Part shown: positions 49,862 through 58,719 of the stretch, one piece after another
Layout: every line of letters starts with the position of its first letter
Numbering within the stretch: position 1 is the first letter of the stretch
Assembly: GCA_035493475.1 (NCBI GenBank)
Contig: DATJIF010000123.1
Span: 89,426-153,425 of the forward strand
DNA from: Actinospica sp035493475
GTDB taxonomy: Bacteria > Actinomycetota > Actinomycetes > Streptomycetales > Catenulisporaceae
Direction of reading: 5' to 3'
Length of the DNA stretch: 64,000 nt
Made by a program: the position numbers and the translations under genes
The notes under the pieces: model-generated
What the model was told of the DNA's origin: nothing
Databases searched by the model: none
Seen by the model: the letters and a program-made list of their open reading frames with translations, nothing else

Positions 49862-52554
49862 CGGTCGGCTCCTTCCCGCAGCACGGATGCCGTTTCTCGG
49901 CGGCGAGAACCGGCGATCGCGGCGGTGATCAGCGGGATGGCGAGCAGCCCCGCGACGCCGAACGCCACCTCGGGCCACGGCGTGAGCACCGTGACCGGCG
50001 GCTGGGGCTTTGCCGCGTCGGCGGTCAACGTCGCCACCGGCACCACGACGCGCCCGAGCAGTAGTCCGAGCCCGACGCCCGCCAAGGCGCCGGGTATCGC
50101 GAGCAGCGCCTGCTCAAGGCACAGCGTCCCGATCCGGCCACGTCGCGAGAATCCGAGCGCGTCGAGCAGAGCGAACTCCGCCGAGCGTTCCGCGCCCGCG
50201 CTCAGGACACTGACGATCAGGCCGCAGAGCGCGAGCAGCGTCGTCGCCAACGCCACGGCCAGCAGCGCCCGCAACGGCTCCTCGGCCAGTGGCGCCGAGC
50301 GGAGTTGCTGCTGGACCTGCGTGCGGAACGTGACGACCGCGCCCGCCGGGAGGCCCTGCGGCGCGGTGGCGGACGAATCGCTGAGCCATGCCTCGTTCGG
50401 CGCGGGCGATTGCGACCACTGGCCGACGATCAGGCCGCCGCCCGGCGTCGAGATCGTCGGGAAGTCGGACACGATCGCGCTGATGCGTACCTTGAGTGTG
50501 GCCGTGCCGACAGGGACCGAGGTGAGGTCGCCGACGCCGAGATTGAGCGCGTGTGCCAGGGCCTCTGTTGCGATTGCGGAGTATTCGCCGGTCACGTCAG
50601 CGGGGCGGTTGATGTCGGTCATCAGGGCACTGAGCGAGACGGATGAGAGGTCGGAGCGCATCGTCACGGCGTGCGGCACGCTGTCTGGACGAACGGTGAG
50701 CAGCGTGGTCTGCTGCGCGCCGTTTCCGGTGGGCACGAACGTGGTCCGAGTCAGTGGGCTGACGGCGTGCACACTCGGCGACGCGGCGAGCGCGGCCAGG
50801 GCGGACGGGCTCAGGGAGCCGGACGGCATGCGCACGTCGGCGTCCGCACCGACCGAGAACGTGGCCTGGTCGGCGGCCGACCGCTCCGCGCTGACGTACT
50901 CGCTCAGGGACAGGACCCCCGTCGCCACGGCCAGCATCGTGAGCAGAACCGGACCGGCGAGTTTCAGGGGCCTGCGTCCGGTCTGCCAGAACGCCAGCGG
51001 AACGGCGAGCGCCCGGCCACGTCGCGCCAACCGGTCGCCGAACCGCGCGGCCAGCGGCAGCAGCCGTAGCGCGAGGGCCGCTCCGGCCGCCAAGGCGAGG
51101 GCGGGCGCGGCGATCGCGATGGGGGAGTAGGCCGCGCTCCCCGACTGGTCCGTGCCGACGATCGAGTTCGTGGACAGCAGTTGCCAGCAGGCGAACCCCG
51201 CGAGCGCGAGTAGTGCGAGGTCGAATCCGGCCCGGCCGACCGCCGTGACGGCCGCTTGCCTGCTCCGTCGCGTGCGCAGCGCGAGCGGCGAAACCGCCGA
51301 GCTGAAGGCGGGCGCGAGGATCACCGTGACCGCGCCGACCGCGCAGCCGACGACGCCAGCCCACACGGCCATCGGGATCGTGCCGGTCGGCCAGGACGCG
51401 ATCTGGCCGCCGCCCAACCGGCCGATGGTGGCCGCGAGCGGACGTGCGGCGAACGGCGATATGAGTACGGCGGGCGTGGCCAGCAGCACCGACTCGACCG
51501 CTCGCAGCCGGATCAGCTGCGGTCCGGTCCCGCCGCGTGCCCAGAGCAGCGACGCCTCGGTCTCGCGGACCTCTGTCAGCAGCCGCACGACGATGAAGAG
51601 CGCTGCGATGGCCACGACCAGCAGTTCGAGCAGTTCGGCGTACACGAGGGACTGCGCGACGAGGGCGGCGGAGGCGAGGTTCGTCAGCAGCTGCGGCAGT
51701 TCGGTCGAGATGCCGGGATTGCCGAGCGTGGAATTGTGACCGAACTGCGAAACTACCTTCTGCAGCGCCGCGGCCCGCGCCGTCAGTCCGGACGAGTTGA
51801 TCGCCTGCGTGTCGGGGACGGCCTCCCACTCCATCTGCTGGGCGGCGAGCGTCCCTCCGGCCAGGTACGAGGCGTCCGTGAAGAAGGGGCCGAACGTCGT
51901 GTATCCGCTGCTCGCCACGCTCCCGGTCCCGGCCAGCGGGTCGAGCGTCCAGAACGGGCCCTGCGGATCGATCGGGGTGAAGACGCCGGTCACCACGAAC
52001 GTGGCCGAGCTCCCGGTTACCGTCAGGGTTGTAATTCGGCTGCCGGGCCCGACCCCGAGGATCGACGCCGCCGCCCGATTGAGCGCGATCGGCACGTCGC
52101 CGCTGCTCCCGGCGGCACCGGCGCCCGCACTCGGCCACGAGCCCGCGACGAGCCTGCCGTGCGCGGCCAGATCCGACGGGGCCAGCAGCGTCGCCACCTT
52201 GCCAGTGACCTCCGTGGACCCCGGCAGCGCCAGCGACTCGAGCTCGGGCGCCGCGTACACGGTCACGTCCGTTCCGCCGAGCGCGCCGCGTAGTTGACCC
52301 TCGATGTCGGCCGTGGCCTGGTCGAACGGTTCCGCAGGCGCCGCCCCCGCGAAGGAGATCGACGTACCGCTAGCGGTCCGCAGCGCACTGCGCACGGCCG
52401 CGTCCCCGGCTTGGCTGCTGTAGGTGATGAGCGCCGCCGCGAACGCCGTCGTCAGCGCCACGGTCACGATCACCGCGGCCAGCACCGTGCGATGGACGCC
52501 CATCCGCCGCAGCGCCACCGGCACACGCGCGCGCCGCGCAGCATGCACCCCCAT
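49858..52554 (-). CDS. FtsX-like ABC permease (first)
   Basis: An 898-residue permease homologous in layout to the second: an N-terminal helix (VLAAVIVTVALTTAFAAALIT), a large external domain, and several helix bundles containing FtsX-like sequence (ALLAVALATTLLALCGLIVSVL). ATG 52554 is chosen for the strong GGGAGG site upstream and a positively charged N terminus (RRARVPVALRRMGVHR). It is the first gene of the operon permease-permease-ATPase-ATPase. Confidence 0.86.
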   Translation of the reverse strand: MGVHAARRARVPVALRRMGVHRTVLAAVIVTVALTTAFAAALITYSSQAGDAAVRSALRTASGTSISFAGAAPAEPFDQATADIEGQLRGALGGTDVTVYAAPELESLALPGSTEVTGKVATLLAPSDLAAHGRLVAGSWPSAGAGAAGSSGDVPIALNRAAASILGVGPGSRITTLTVTGSSATFVVTGVFTPIDPQGPFWTLDPLAGTGSVASSGYTTFGPFFTDASYLAGGTLAAQQMEWEAVPDTQAINSSGLTARAAALQKVVSQFGHNSTLGNPGISTELPQLLTNLASAALVAQSLVYAELLELLVVAIAALFIVVRLLTEVRETEASLLWARGGTGPQLIRLRAVESVLLATPAVLISPFAARPLAATIGRLGGGQIASWPTGTIPMAVWAGVVGCAVGAVTVILAPAFSSAVSPLALRTRRSRQAAVTAVGRAGFDLALLALAGFACWQLLSTNSIVGTDQSGSAAYSPIAIAAPALALAAGAALALRLLPLAARFGDRLARRGRALAVPLAFWQTGRRPLKLAGPVLLTMLAVATGVLSLSEYVSAERSAADQATFSVGADADVRMPSGSLSPSALAALAASPSVHAVSPLTRTTFVPTGNGAQQTTLLTVRPDSVPHAVTMRSDLSSVSLSALMTDINRPADVTGEYSAIATEALAHALNLGVGDLTSVPVGTATLKVRISAIVSDFPTISTPGGGLIVGQWSQSPAPNEAWLSDSSATAPQGLPAGAVVTFRTQVQQQLRSAPLAEEPLRALLAVALATTLLALCGLIVSVLSAGAERSAEFALLDALGFSRRGRIGTLCLEQALLAIPGALAGVGLGLLLGRVVVPVATLTADAAKPQPPVTVLTPWPEVAFGVAGLLAIPLITAAIAGSRRRETASVLREGADR

Positions 52555-52702
52555 ATACCCCTCCCGTGATTCAGGGCCCGGTAACCCACATGCCCCAGCC
52601 GGGCACCGTACACCGAAATCCGGGACCGCGCATCGCGCAGGCGGACGTGAAGCGGTCAGGGGTTGAATCGCTGGTACCCTCTCGCGCGGGAGGGCGGTAA
52701 CG

Positions 52703-54259
52703 GTGGGGATAGGTGTACGCGCGGCTGTGGCTGTCACGCTGCTGATGGGCTTCTACGTGCTCGGCGTGGTGCTGCTCGTGGCGGTCGTGGGACTGGACGT
52801 CCTCATACTGGACAGCAATACGATGCTGTTCGTGCTGGTCGGGCTGCCGTTCACCGCCGCGATGTTCGCGCTGGTGGGCCTGGCCTTCCGGGCTACGTTG
52901 GTCTTGCCCGATCGCGCGATGGACGGCGTCGCGGTGCTGGAGACGGAGCAGCCCGCGCTCTGGGCGATGGTCCGCGCGGCCGCCGCTGCTGCCGGGGTCG
53001 CGCCGCCGGAGTTCGTGTGGATCGAATCGTGGTTCAACGCGGCGGTGTACGAACAGCCGCGATGGTTCGGTCTGCGTTCGGGGCCGCGGCACCTGATCAT
53101 CGGCGCTCCGATGCTGATCGCGTTCTCCCCGGCGAAGCTCGACGCCGTGCTCGCGCACGAATTCGGTCACTTCGCCCACCAGGACACACGGCTGTTGCCC
53201 CTGATCAGGCGCGGTCGGGCCGGCTTGGCTTGGACGTTGAACACCGCGGGCTTCTTCAAGACCACCGCGGTGAGCAGCGGTCATTGGCTGGTGAGCCTGC
53301 AGATCGTGACCGTCCGGCTGATCCGCGCGTACGCCGTCCGCTTCATGGCGATCACGCAGCAGATCAGTCGCGCGCAGGAGTACGCGGCCGACCGGATCAG
53401 CGCGGAACTCTGCGGGCGCGACACGGCCGCCGGCGTCCTGGCCGAGATACCGGCGTATCACGTGGCGTATCAGCAGTTCCGGCAGCGGTTCGCCGACGCC
53501 GGTGTGGGACTCGGCCTCGTGCCGGAGCCTGAGGTGCTGTTCGCGGGATTCGGCGAGATGCTCCACGAGCCCCGCTGGCAGGCCGCGGTCGAATCGGAGC
53601 GGAACAGTCCCTCGGCGCAGGAGCAGAATCGGTTCGACTCGCACCCGCCGATGCCGGACCGCGTTGCGGCGCTACGTGCGCTACCGGACGATGGCCGGGC
53701 CGAGGACACGTCCCAGGTGCGCGCGATTGACGTCCTGAACGGTGCGCAGTCTTTGCTGGCAGAGGTCGCGCGCCATGAAGCCCACTTCGACGAGCGTCGG
53801 CCGGTGGACTGGGACGCGCTCACCGACGCCGCGGCCCGAGCGCACGTCCAGACCGCCGCCGTGCCGCTCCTGGCCGCGATGCAGAAGATCACGGGAACCC
53901 CGCCCACGTTGGGTGAATTCCTCGATCACGTCGAGGCCGGGCACATGGAAACGCTGCTGCGCGGCCTGCTGACCCCGACGCAGATCTGGCACACGCAGAC
54001 CGCGCCGTCCGCAGCCCTCGAGATCGGCGCGAACGTCCTGGCGCCCGCGTTGCGTGCCTGGGTCACGCTCGAACTCGCCGATGCCGGGCTCGTGCGTTGG
54101 CGGCATTCCTGGTCGAAGATCGCGATCCGGGAGCCGGAGAACGCGCCGGCGGGTATCGGTACGGCGCTCGAAGCGCTGATTGCCGCGGAGCCGTCGCAGG
54201 CTGCTGCCGCCGTGTCTGAGCTGCGGGAACAACTCAAGGACGCGGGCGTTCCGGCGTGA
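52703..54259 (+). CDS. M48-family membrane zinc metallopeptidase
   Basis: A 518-residue HtpX/Ste24-like protein. Two N-terminal helices (about 5-60) are followed by the zinc site HEFGH at H152-H156 with the third ligand in QEYAADRI. Helices around the catalytic domain suggest membrane insertion with a cytoplasmic active site, as in HtpX. A 230-residue C-terminal helical extension is not typical of HtpX. It probably takes part in membrane protein quality control. GTG 52703 with GGGAGG. It is divergent from the ABC operon and 46 bp ahead of the kinase fusion. Confidence 0.88.
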   Translation: MGIGVRAAVAVTLLMGFYVLGVVLLVAVVGLDVLILDSNTMLFVLVGLPFTAAMFALVGLAFRATLVLPDRAMDGVAVLETEQPALWAMVRAAAAAAGVAPPEFVWIESWFNAAVYEQPRWFGLRSGPRHLIIGAPMLIAFSPAKLDAVLAHEFGHFAHQDTRLLPLIRRGRAGLAWTLNTAGFFKTTAVSSGHWLVSLQIVTVRLIRAYAVRFMAITQQISRAQEYAADRISAELCGRDTAAGVLAEIPAYHVAYQQFRQRFADAGVGLGLVPEPEVLFAGFGEMLHEPRWQAAVESERNSPSAQEQNRFDSHPPMPDRVAALRALPDDGRAEDTSQVRAIDVLNGAQSLLAEVARHEAHFDERRPVDWDALTDAAARAHVQTAAVPLLAAMQKITGTPPTLGEFLDHVEAGHMETLLRGLLTPTQIWHTQTAPSAALEIGANVLAPALRAWVTLELADAGLVRWRHSWSKIAIREPENAPAGIGTALEALIAAEPSQAAAAVSELREQLKDAGVPA

Positions 54260-54301
54260 TCGAATCCGAGTGCGCTGTAGCACCCGGAGGTCGCAGGGCG
54301 C

Positions 54302-54307
54302 GATAAT
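54302..54307 (+). promoter_or_regulatory. Possible -10 element of the kinase-STAND gene
   Basis: GATAAT ends 7 bp before an in-frame ATG at 54315, which would be leaderless. It overlaps the alternative ATG at 54306. Confidence 0.4.
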
Positions 54308-57300
54308 GCGGGGCATGGAGCACGGGGCGCTGTTGGCCGAGCGGTATGAGGTGCTGGAGCGACTGGGGCGCGGGGGGATGGGCGAGGTCTGGTCGGCGCA
54401 CGACCGCTCGCTGCGGCGCCGGGTCGCGCTCAAGTTGCTGCCGTTGGGGGAGGCGGCGCCGGACGACTTCGCGGCGCGGTTCGAGCGGGAGGCGGTGGCC
54501 GCGGCGCAGATCAACCATCCGAACGTGGTCGCGCTGCATGACCGGGGCGTGCACGGGGACACGCTCTTCCTGGTCATGGAGCTGGTGGACGGGATGTCCC
54601 TCAGTGCCCTGATCAACGCGTCGGGCGCGCTGACGTGCGCGCGGGCGGTGGAGATCGCGGAGCAGGTGTGCACCGCGCTGGAGGCCACGCACGAGGCCGG
54701 GGTGGTGCACTTCGACATCAAGCCGCAGAACGTGATGATCACGCGTGCCGGGGCGGCGAAGGTGGTCGACTTCGGGATCGCCGGGCTGGTGCAGGCGAAG
54801 CAGCTTTCTGTGGTGCACTCGTCGAAGCTGGCCCCGGCCGCCACCCTCGAGTACGCGGCGCCCGAGCAGGTCACGGCCGGGCACGGCGATGCGCGTTCGG
54901 ACCTCTACGCGCTCGGTGGCGTTCTGTTCGCCATGCTGACCGGGCGCGCGCCGTTCACCGGGCCGACCGCGTGGGCGGTGATGGCCGCGAAGATCAGTGG
55001 CGAGGCTCCGAGGCTGGAGCAGGCCCGGCCCGGTCTGCCGCCGCAGCTGAACGACCTCGTGGCGCAACTGCTCGAACGTGAACCGGAGCTGCGGCCGCGT
55101 AGCGCGAGGGAGGTGCGCGAGCGGCTGGCGGACATCCGGAGCGGTGACACGGACGAGCGCGCGCCCCTGCCGGGTACGACCACGCTCGATGCGCCTGTCC
55201 CACCGGCGGTGACGGCCGAACGTACGCTGAGCAGCGGGCCACGGCAGCTACCGACGGACACGAGGCTGTTCACCGGCCGCGAGAACGAACTCGACGCCCT
55301 GTTCGCCCTCGCTGAGCAGGCGCGGGCCGGGGGCGAGCCGGGCACTGTCGTGATCTCGGCGATCGACGGGATGGGCGGGGTCGGCAAGACCGCGCTGGCC
55401 ATCCGTGCCGCGCATCGGCTCGCGCCGCGCTTCCCGGACGGGCAACTGTTCCTCGACCTGTACGGCTACACGCAGGGCACCGCGCCGCGCGATCCGTCCG
55501 AGGCGTTGGCCGCGCTGCTGGGCAGCCTCGGTATCTCGCCCCGGGACATCCCCGCCGACCTCGACGCCCGCGCCGCCGCGTACCGGGACCGACTGGCGGG
55601 CACGCGCACGCTCATCGTGCTCGACAACGTCGCCGACGAGGCCCAGGTCATCCCGCTGCTCCCGGCCTGCGAGACGTGCCTCGTGCTGGTGACGAGCCGG
55701 AAGCGACTCAAGGCCCTGGACGACGCGCTGCCGCTGGCGCTGGACGTGCTGCCGCGCGACGAAGCCGTGACGCTGCTGCGCAAGGCCGCCCGCCTCGGCA
55801 CGGATGCAGAAGACGAGCTGCTGGAGCGGGCCGCCGAGCTGTGCGGATACCTGCCGCTCGCCCTGCTCATCGCCGGGGCCCTGCTGCGCACCGGCGGCCC
55901 GGGCTGGAATCTCAGCGTGCTGATCGAACGGCTGGAGTCTCGTCCGGCCGGACACGAGCTGGCCGGGTACACGGACGAGATCCGCAGCGTGCAGGCCGTG
56001 TTCGACCTTTCCTACCAGAACCTGCCGGAGGACGTGCAGGTGCTGTTCCGCCGATTAGGGCTGCTGCCCGGCCCGGAGATCGACGCGTACGCGGCCGCGG
56101 CCTCATTGGACGGCGACCCGGACACCGCCGCGCGGCTGCTGCAACGACTGACGGACCACAGCCTGCTGATCGCCGTCACGCCGGGCCGCTACCGTCCGCA
56201 CGACCTCGTCCGAGCACACGCTCGCACGCTGGCCGTCTCGCAGGACCCTGAGCCCGTACGCCGCGCCGCCTGCGATCGGCTGCTGCACTACTACGCGTAC
56301 ACCGCACAGGCCGCCACGAAGCTCATCGCCCGCAACCCGCGACACGACCAGACCGACCCCGCGCCCGCTCACCAGCCTGACGCGCTCACGACGGACACCG
56401 CCCGCGCCTGGCTACGCGTCGAACTCGCCAACCTCGACGCGGCCTTCGCCTACGCCAGCAGCCACGACGACCTCGGGGACCACGCGGTCGCCCTCGCCGC
56501 CGGGCTCGCCGAGACACTCCTCGTCGACGGTCCCTTCACCCGCGCGATCGACGTGCACCGGACCGCCGCCGACATCGCGGAACGCGCGGGACACGAAGCG
56601 GCTCAGGCGAACGCCCTCACCGAACTCGGGCGTGCGCAATCCTCCAACGACGACTATCCCGGGGCCGAAGCCGCCTACACGCAGTCGCTCGAAATCCACC
56701 GCCGCCTCGGTGACGAACTCGGCCAGGCCAATGCGCTCAGCGGTCTGGGACGCGTGCAGTACATCACCGGCGGCTATTCGACGGCCGAAGCCACGCATGA
56801 CCACGCGCTCCGGGTCTACCGCGACATCGGCTACCGGCTCGGCGAGGCCAATGCGCTGAACGACCTCGGGCGGGTGCGCTACGTGGCGGGGGACTTCCCC
56901 GGCGCCGAAGACGTGCTGGCTCAGGCGCTTGAGATCTACCAGGCCGTCGGCAACCGGTCCGGGGAGGCGGGCGCGCTCACTGATCTCGGCCTCGTACGCC
57001 ACCTGACCGGCGACTTCCCGGGCGCCGAAGACGTGCTGGCGCAGTCGCTCACCGTCTACCGCGACCTCGGCAACCGGCTCGGCGAGGCGGGCGCGCTCAA
57101 CGACCTCGGCCTGGTCCGCAGCGTGACCGGAAACTACGCCGGCGCCAAGGACGTCCTTGACCAGGCGCTCGTGATCTACCGCGCCCTGAGCAACCGGCTC
57201 GGCGAGGCCACCACGCTGACCGACCTCGCGAAGGTGCGATCCGCGACCGGAGACCTCGACGGTGCCGAGGCCGCGCTCAGCCGCGCGCTCGAGATCTACC

Positions 57301-57740
57301 GGGCGCTCGGCCACCTCGGCGGGGAAGCCAACGCCCTGACCTCGCTCGGCCGGGCACGGCTGGCCGCCGGGGACCACGCGGGGGCCGTCGAGGCGCAGGC
57401 CAGCGCGCTGGAGATCTTCCGCGGGACCGGTGAGCGCGGCAACGAGGCCGTCGTGCTCAACTACTACGCCGCCGCCATCGCAGCGTCCGGCGACCGTGCC
57501 CGCGCCTTCGAGCTCTACCGGCAGGCGCTGGCGATGAACCGGGAGCTCGACAAGCCCGACGACGAGGCGATCTCGCTCGAAGGGCTCGCCGAACTCCACC
57601 TCGCCGACGGGGACGCGGAACTGGGCGGCACACTGCTGAATCAGGCCTTGGAGATCTTCCGCCGGCTCGGCATGAGCGCCGACATCGAGCGTGCCGAGAC
57701 GCGTGTCGCCGAACTCGCTACGGGTGTGTCAGGAACTTGA
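54306..57740 (+). CDS. Ser/Thr protein kinase-NB-ARC-TPR fusion (STAND kinase)
   Basis: A 1,144-residue protein. An N-terminal kinase (1-280) has the Gly loop LGRGGMGEVW, catalytic Lys K43, HFDIKPQN (H135, D137; HFD instead of HRD) and DFG at D155. An NB-ARC ATPase follows (about 315-620; P-loop GMGGVGKT at 355-362), then about ten TPR repeats of 40 residues (about 766-1,140). It would phosphorylate targets in response to ligand sensed by TPR/NB-ARC. Codon 584 is TTA (56055-56057), rare here. ATG 54306 or 54315. Confidence 0.93.
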   Translation: MRGMEHGALLAERYEVLERLGRGGMGEVWSAHDRSLRRRVALKLLPLGEAAPDDFAARFEREAVAAAQINHPNVVALHDRGVHGDTLFLVMELVDGMSLSALINASGALTCARAVEIAEQVCTALEATHEAGVVHFDIKPQNVMITRAGAAKVVDFGIAGLVQAKQLSVVHSSKLAPAATLEYAAPEQVTAGHGDARSDLYALGGVLFAMLTGRAPFTGPTAWAVMAAKISGEAPRLEQARPGLPPQLNDLVAQLLEREPELRPRSAREVRERLADIRSGDTDERAPLPGTTTLDAPVPPAVTAERTLSSGPRQLPTDTRLFTGRENELDALFALAEQARAGGEPGTVVISAIDGMGGVGKTALAIRAAHRLAPRFPDGQLFLDLYGYTQGTAPRDPSEALAALLGSLGISPRDIPADLDARAAAYRDRLAGTRTLIVLDNVADEAQVIPLLPACETCLVLVTSRKRLKALDDALPLALDVLPRDEAVTLLRKAARLGTDAEDELLERAAELCGYLPLALLIAGALLRTGGPGWNLSVLIERLESRPAGHELAGYTDEIRSVQAVFDLSYQNLPEDVQVLFRRLGLLPGPEIDAYAAAASLDGDPDTAARLLQRLTDHSLLIAVTPGRYRPHDLVRAHARTLAVSQDPEPVRRAACDRLLHYYAYTAQAATKLIARNPRHDQTDPAPAHQPDALTTDTARAWLRVELANLDAAFAYASSHDDLGDHAVALAAGLAETLLVDGPFTRAIDVHRTAADIAERAGHEAAQANALTELGRAQSSNDDYPGAEAAYTQSLEIHRRLGDELGQANALSGLGRVQYITGGYSTAEATHDHALRVYRDIGYRLGEANALNDLGRVRYVAGDFPGAEDVLAQALEIYQAVGNRSGEAGALTDLGLVRHLTGDFPGAEDVLAQSLTVYRDLGNRLGEAGALNDLGLVRSVTGNYAGAKDVLDQALVIYRALSNRLGEATTLTDLAKVRSATGDLDGAEAALSRALEIYRALGHLGGEANALTSLGRARLAAGDHAGAVEAQASALEIFRGTGERGNEAVVLNYYAAAIAASGDRARAFELYRQALAMNRELDKPDDEAISLEGLAELHLADGDAELGGTLLNQALEIFRRLGMSADIERAETRVAELATGVSGT
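56600..57680 (+). repeat. About 120-bp tandem coding repeats (TPR)
   Basis: Around nine 40-codon units with the pattern GNRLGEANALNDLGRVR, a variable loop, PGAEDVLAQALEIYR. Similarity is high enough to be visible at DNA level, so copy number may change by recombination. Confidence 0.8.
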
Positions 57741-58629
57741 TGATGCCGTCGGCGATCGCCTCGGCTATTCGATCGCGTCCCGAACTCGACTCCATGAGCG
57801 CGATGTCGCCGGGGTTCTTCATGTTCCCACACTCCACCAGGATCTTCGGCACGGTCGAGAGGTTCAGCCCGGCGAGGTCGCTGCGCGTCTCGTAACCGTC
57901 GGTGCCGATGTACGTCGCCGGTGTCAGGCCCGACTCGGACACGAACGTCGAGTGCAGCGCCTCGGACAGCTCGTTCGACCGCGCGTCGTTCGCCGAGCCG
58001 CCGACGGACTTGGCGGCCTGGATGATCTGGAAGCCGTGGCCCGAGGTGGCGAATCCGTCCCCATGAATCGACACCGCCGCGTCCGCGTGTGCGTCGTTGC
58101 CGATCGCGGCACGCTGGTTGACACACGGCCCGACGCCGGAGTTGGTGGTCCGCGTCATGATCACCTTGATGCCGTGCTGCTCCAGGATCTGCTGCACGTC
58201 GTCCGACACCGAGAGGGTGAACGCGTACTCGGGATAGCCGTCGTTCGCGTCGGTGCCGGTGGTGTCGCAGGTCTTGTACTGGCCGAAGCCCATGGGCACG
58301 AGCTTCGCGATCTCGGAGGCGTGCGAGGCGTTCCCGCCGTTGTGGCCGGGGTCGATCACGACGGTCTTCCCGGCGAGCGAAAGCGACGTCGACGCCGCGG
58401 TCGACGCCGAGGCCGTGCTCGCGTTCGCCACGGTGCCCGCGGCCGCCTTGGACGCCGCGGTGGCCGACGGCGCCGCTGACGAGGCGGTGGCGGTGGTGCC
58501 GGTGGCGGGCAGCGGGGAGACCTGGCCGACGTGCGCGGCGTCCGCCGTGCCACACGCCGTCGCCGTGAGACCGCAGACGGCTATCACGGACGCCAGGGCT
58601 GTACATCTACGTCGGTTGTGGGTCGTCAC
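57718..58629 (-). CDS. N-acetylmuramoyl-L-alanine amidase (Amidase_3)
   Basis: A 303-residue exported amidase that would cleave peptidoglycan between muramic acid and the stem peptide. The signal peptide ends with a lipobox-like TATAC, then an Ala/Thr/Ser linker. The zinc site is H in DPGHNGGN, H in SIHGDG and a Glu; the catalytic Glu is in ILVECGNMKNPGD. GTG 58629 is preferred because AAGGTGGGG lies 5-6 bp upstream; GTG 58638 is an alternative. It converges with the kinase gene, overlapping by 23 bp. Confidence 0.9.
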   Translation of the reverse strand: MTTHNRRRCTALASVIAVCGLTATACGTADAAHVGQVSPLPATGTTATASSAAPSATAASKAAAGTVANASTASASTAASTSLSLAGKTVVIDPGHNGGNASHASEIAKLVPMGFGQYKTCDTTGTDANDGYPEYAFTLSVSDDVQQILEQHGIKVIMTRTTNSGVGPCVNQRAAIGNDAHADAAVSIHGDGFATSGHGFQIIQAAKSVGGSANDARSNELSEALHSTFVSESGLTPATYIGTDGYETRSDLAGLNLSTVPKILVECGNMKNPGDIALMESSSGRDRIAEAIADGIIKFLTHP

Positions 58630-58719
58630 GGGCCCCACCTTGCCATGCCCATCCGTACTGAGCGCAAGTCCCGATCGGCCGTCCGCTGCCCGGCAGACGG
58701 CCGACCGAGACCGCTGTGA

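Noticed and set aside
52571..53644. A 357-codon minus-strand frame opposite the M48 peptidase start
   Set aside because: Arg/His/Gln-rich antisense; the opposing plus-strand gene has HEFGH and membrane helices.
56600..57680. Regular direct repeats, considered as a CRISPR array or minisatellite
   Set aside because: Period is about 120 bp, in frame, and encodes TPR helices within the kinase fusion.
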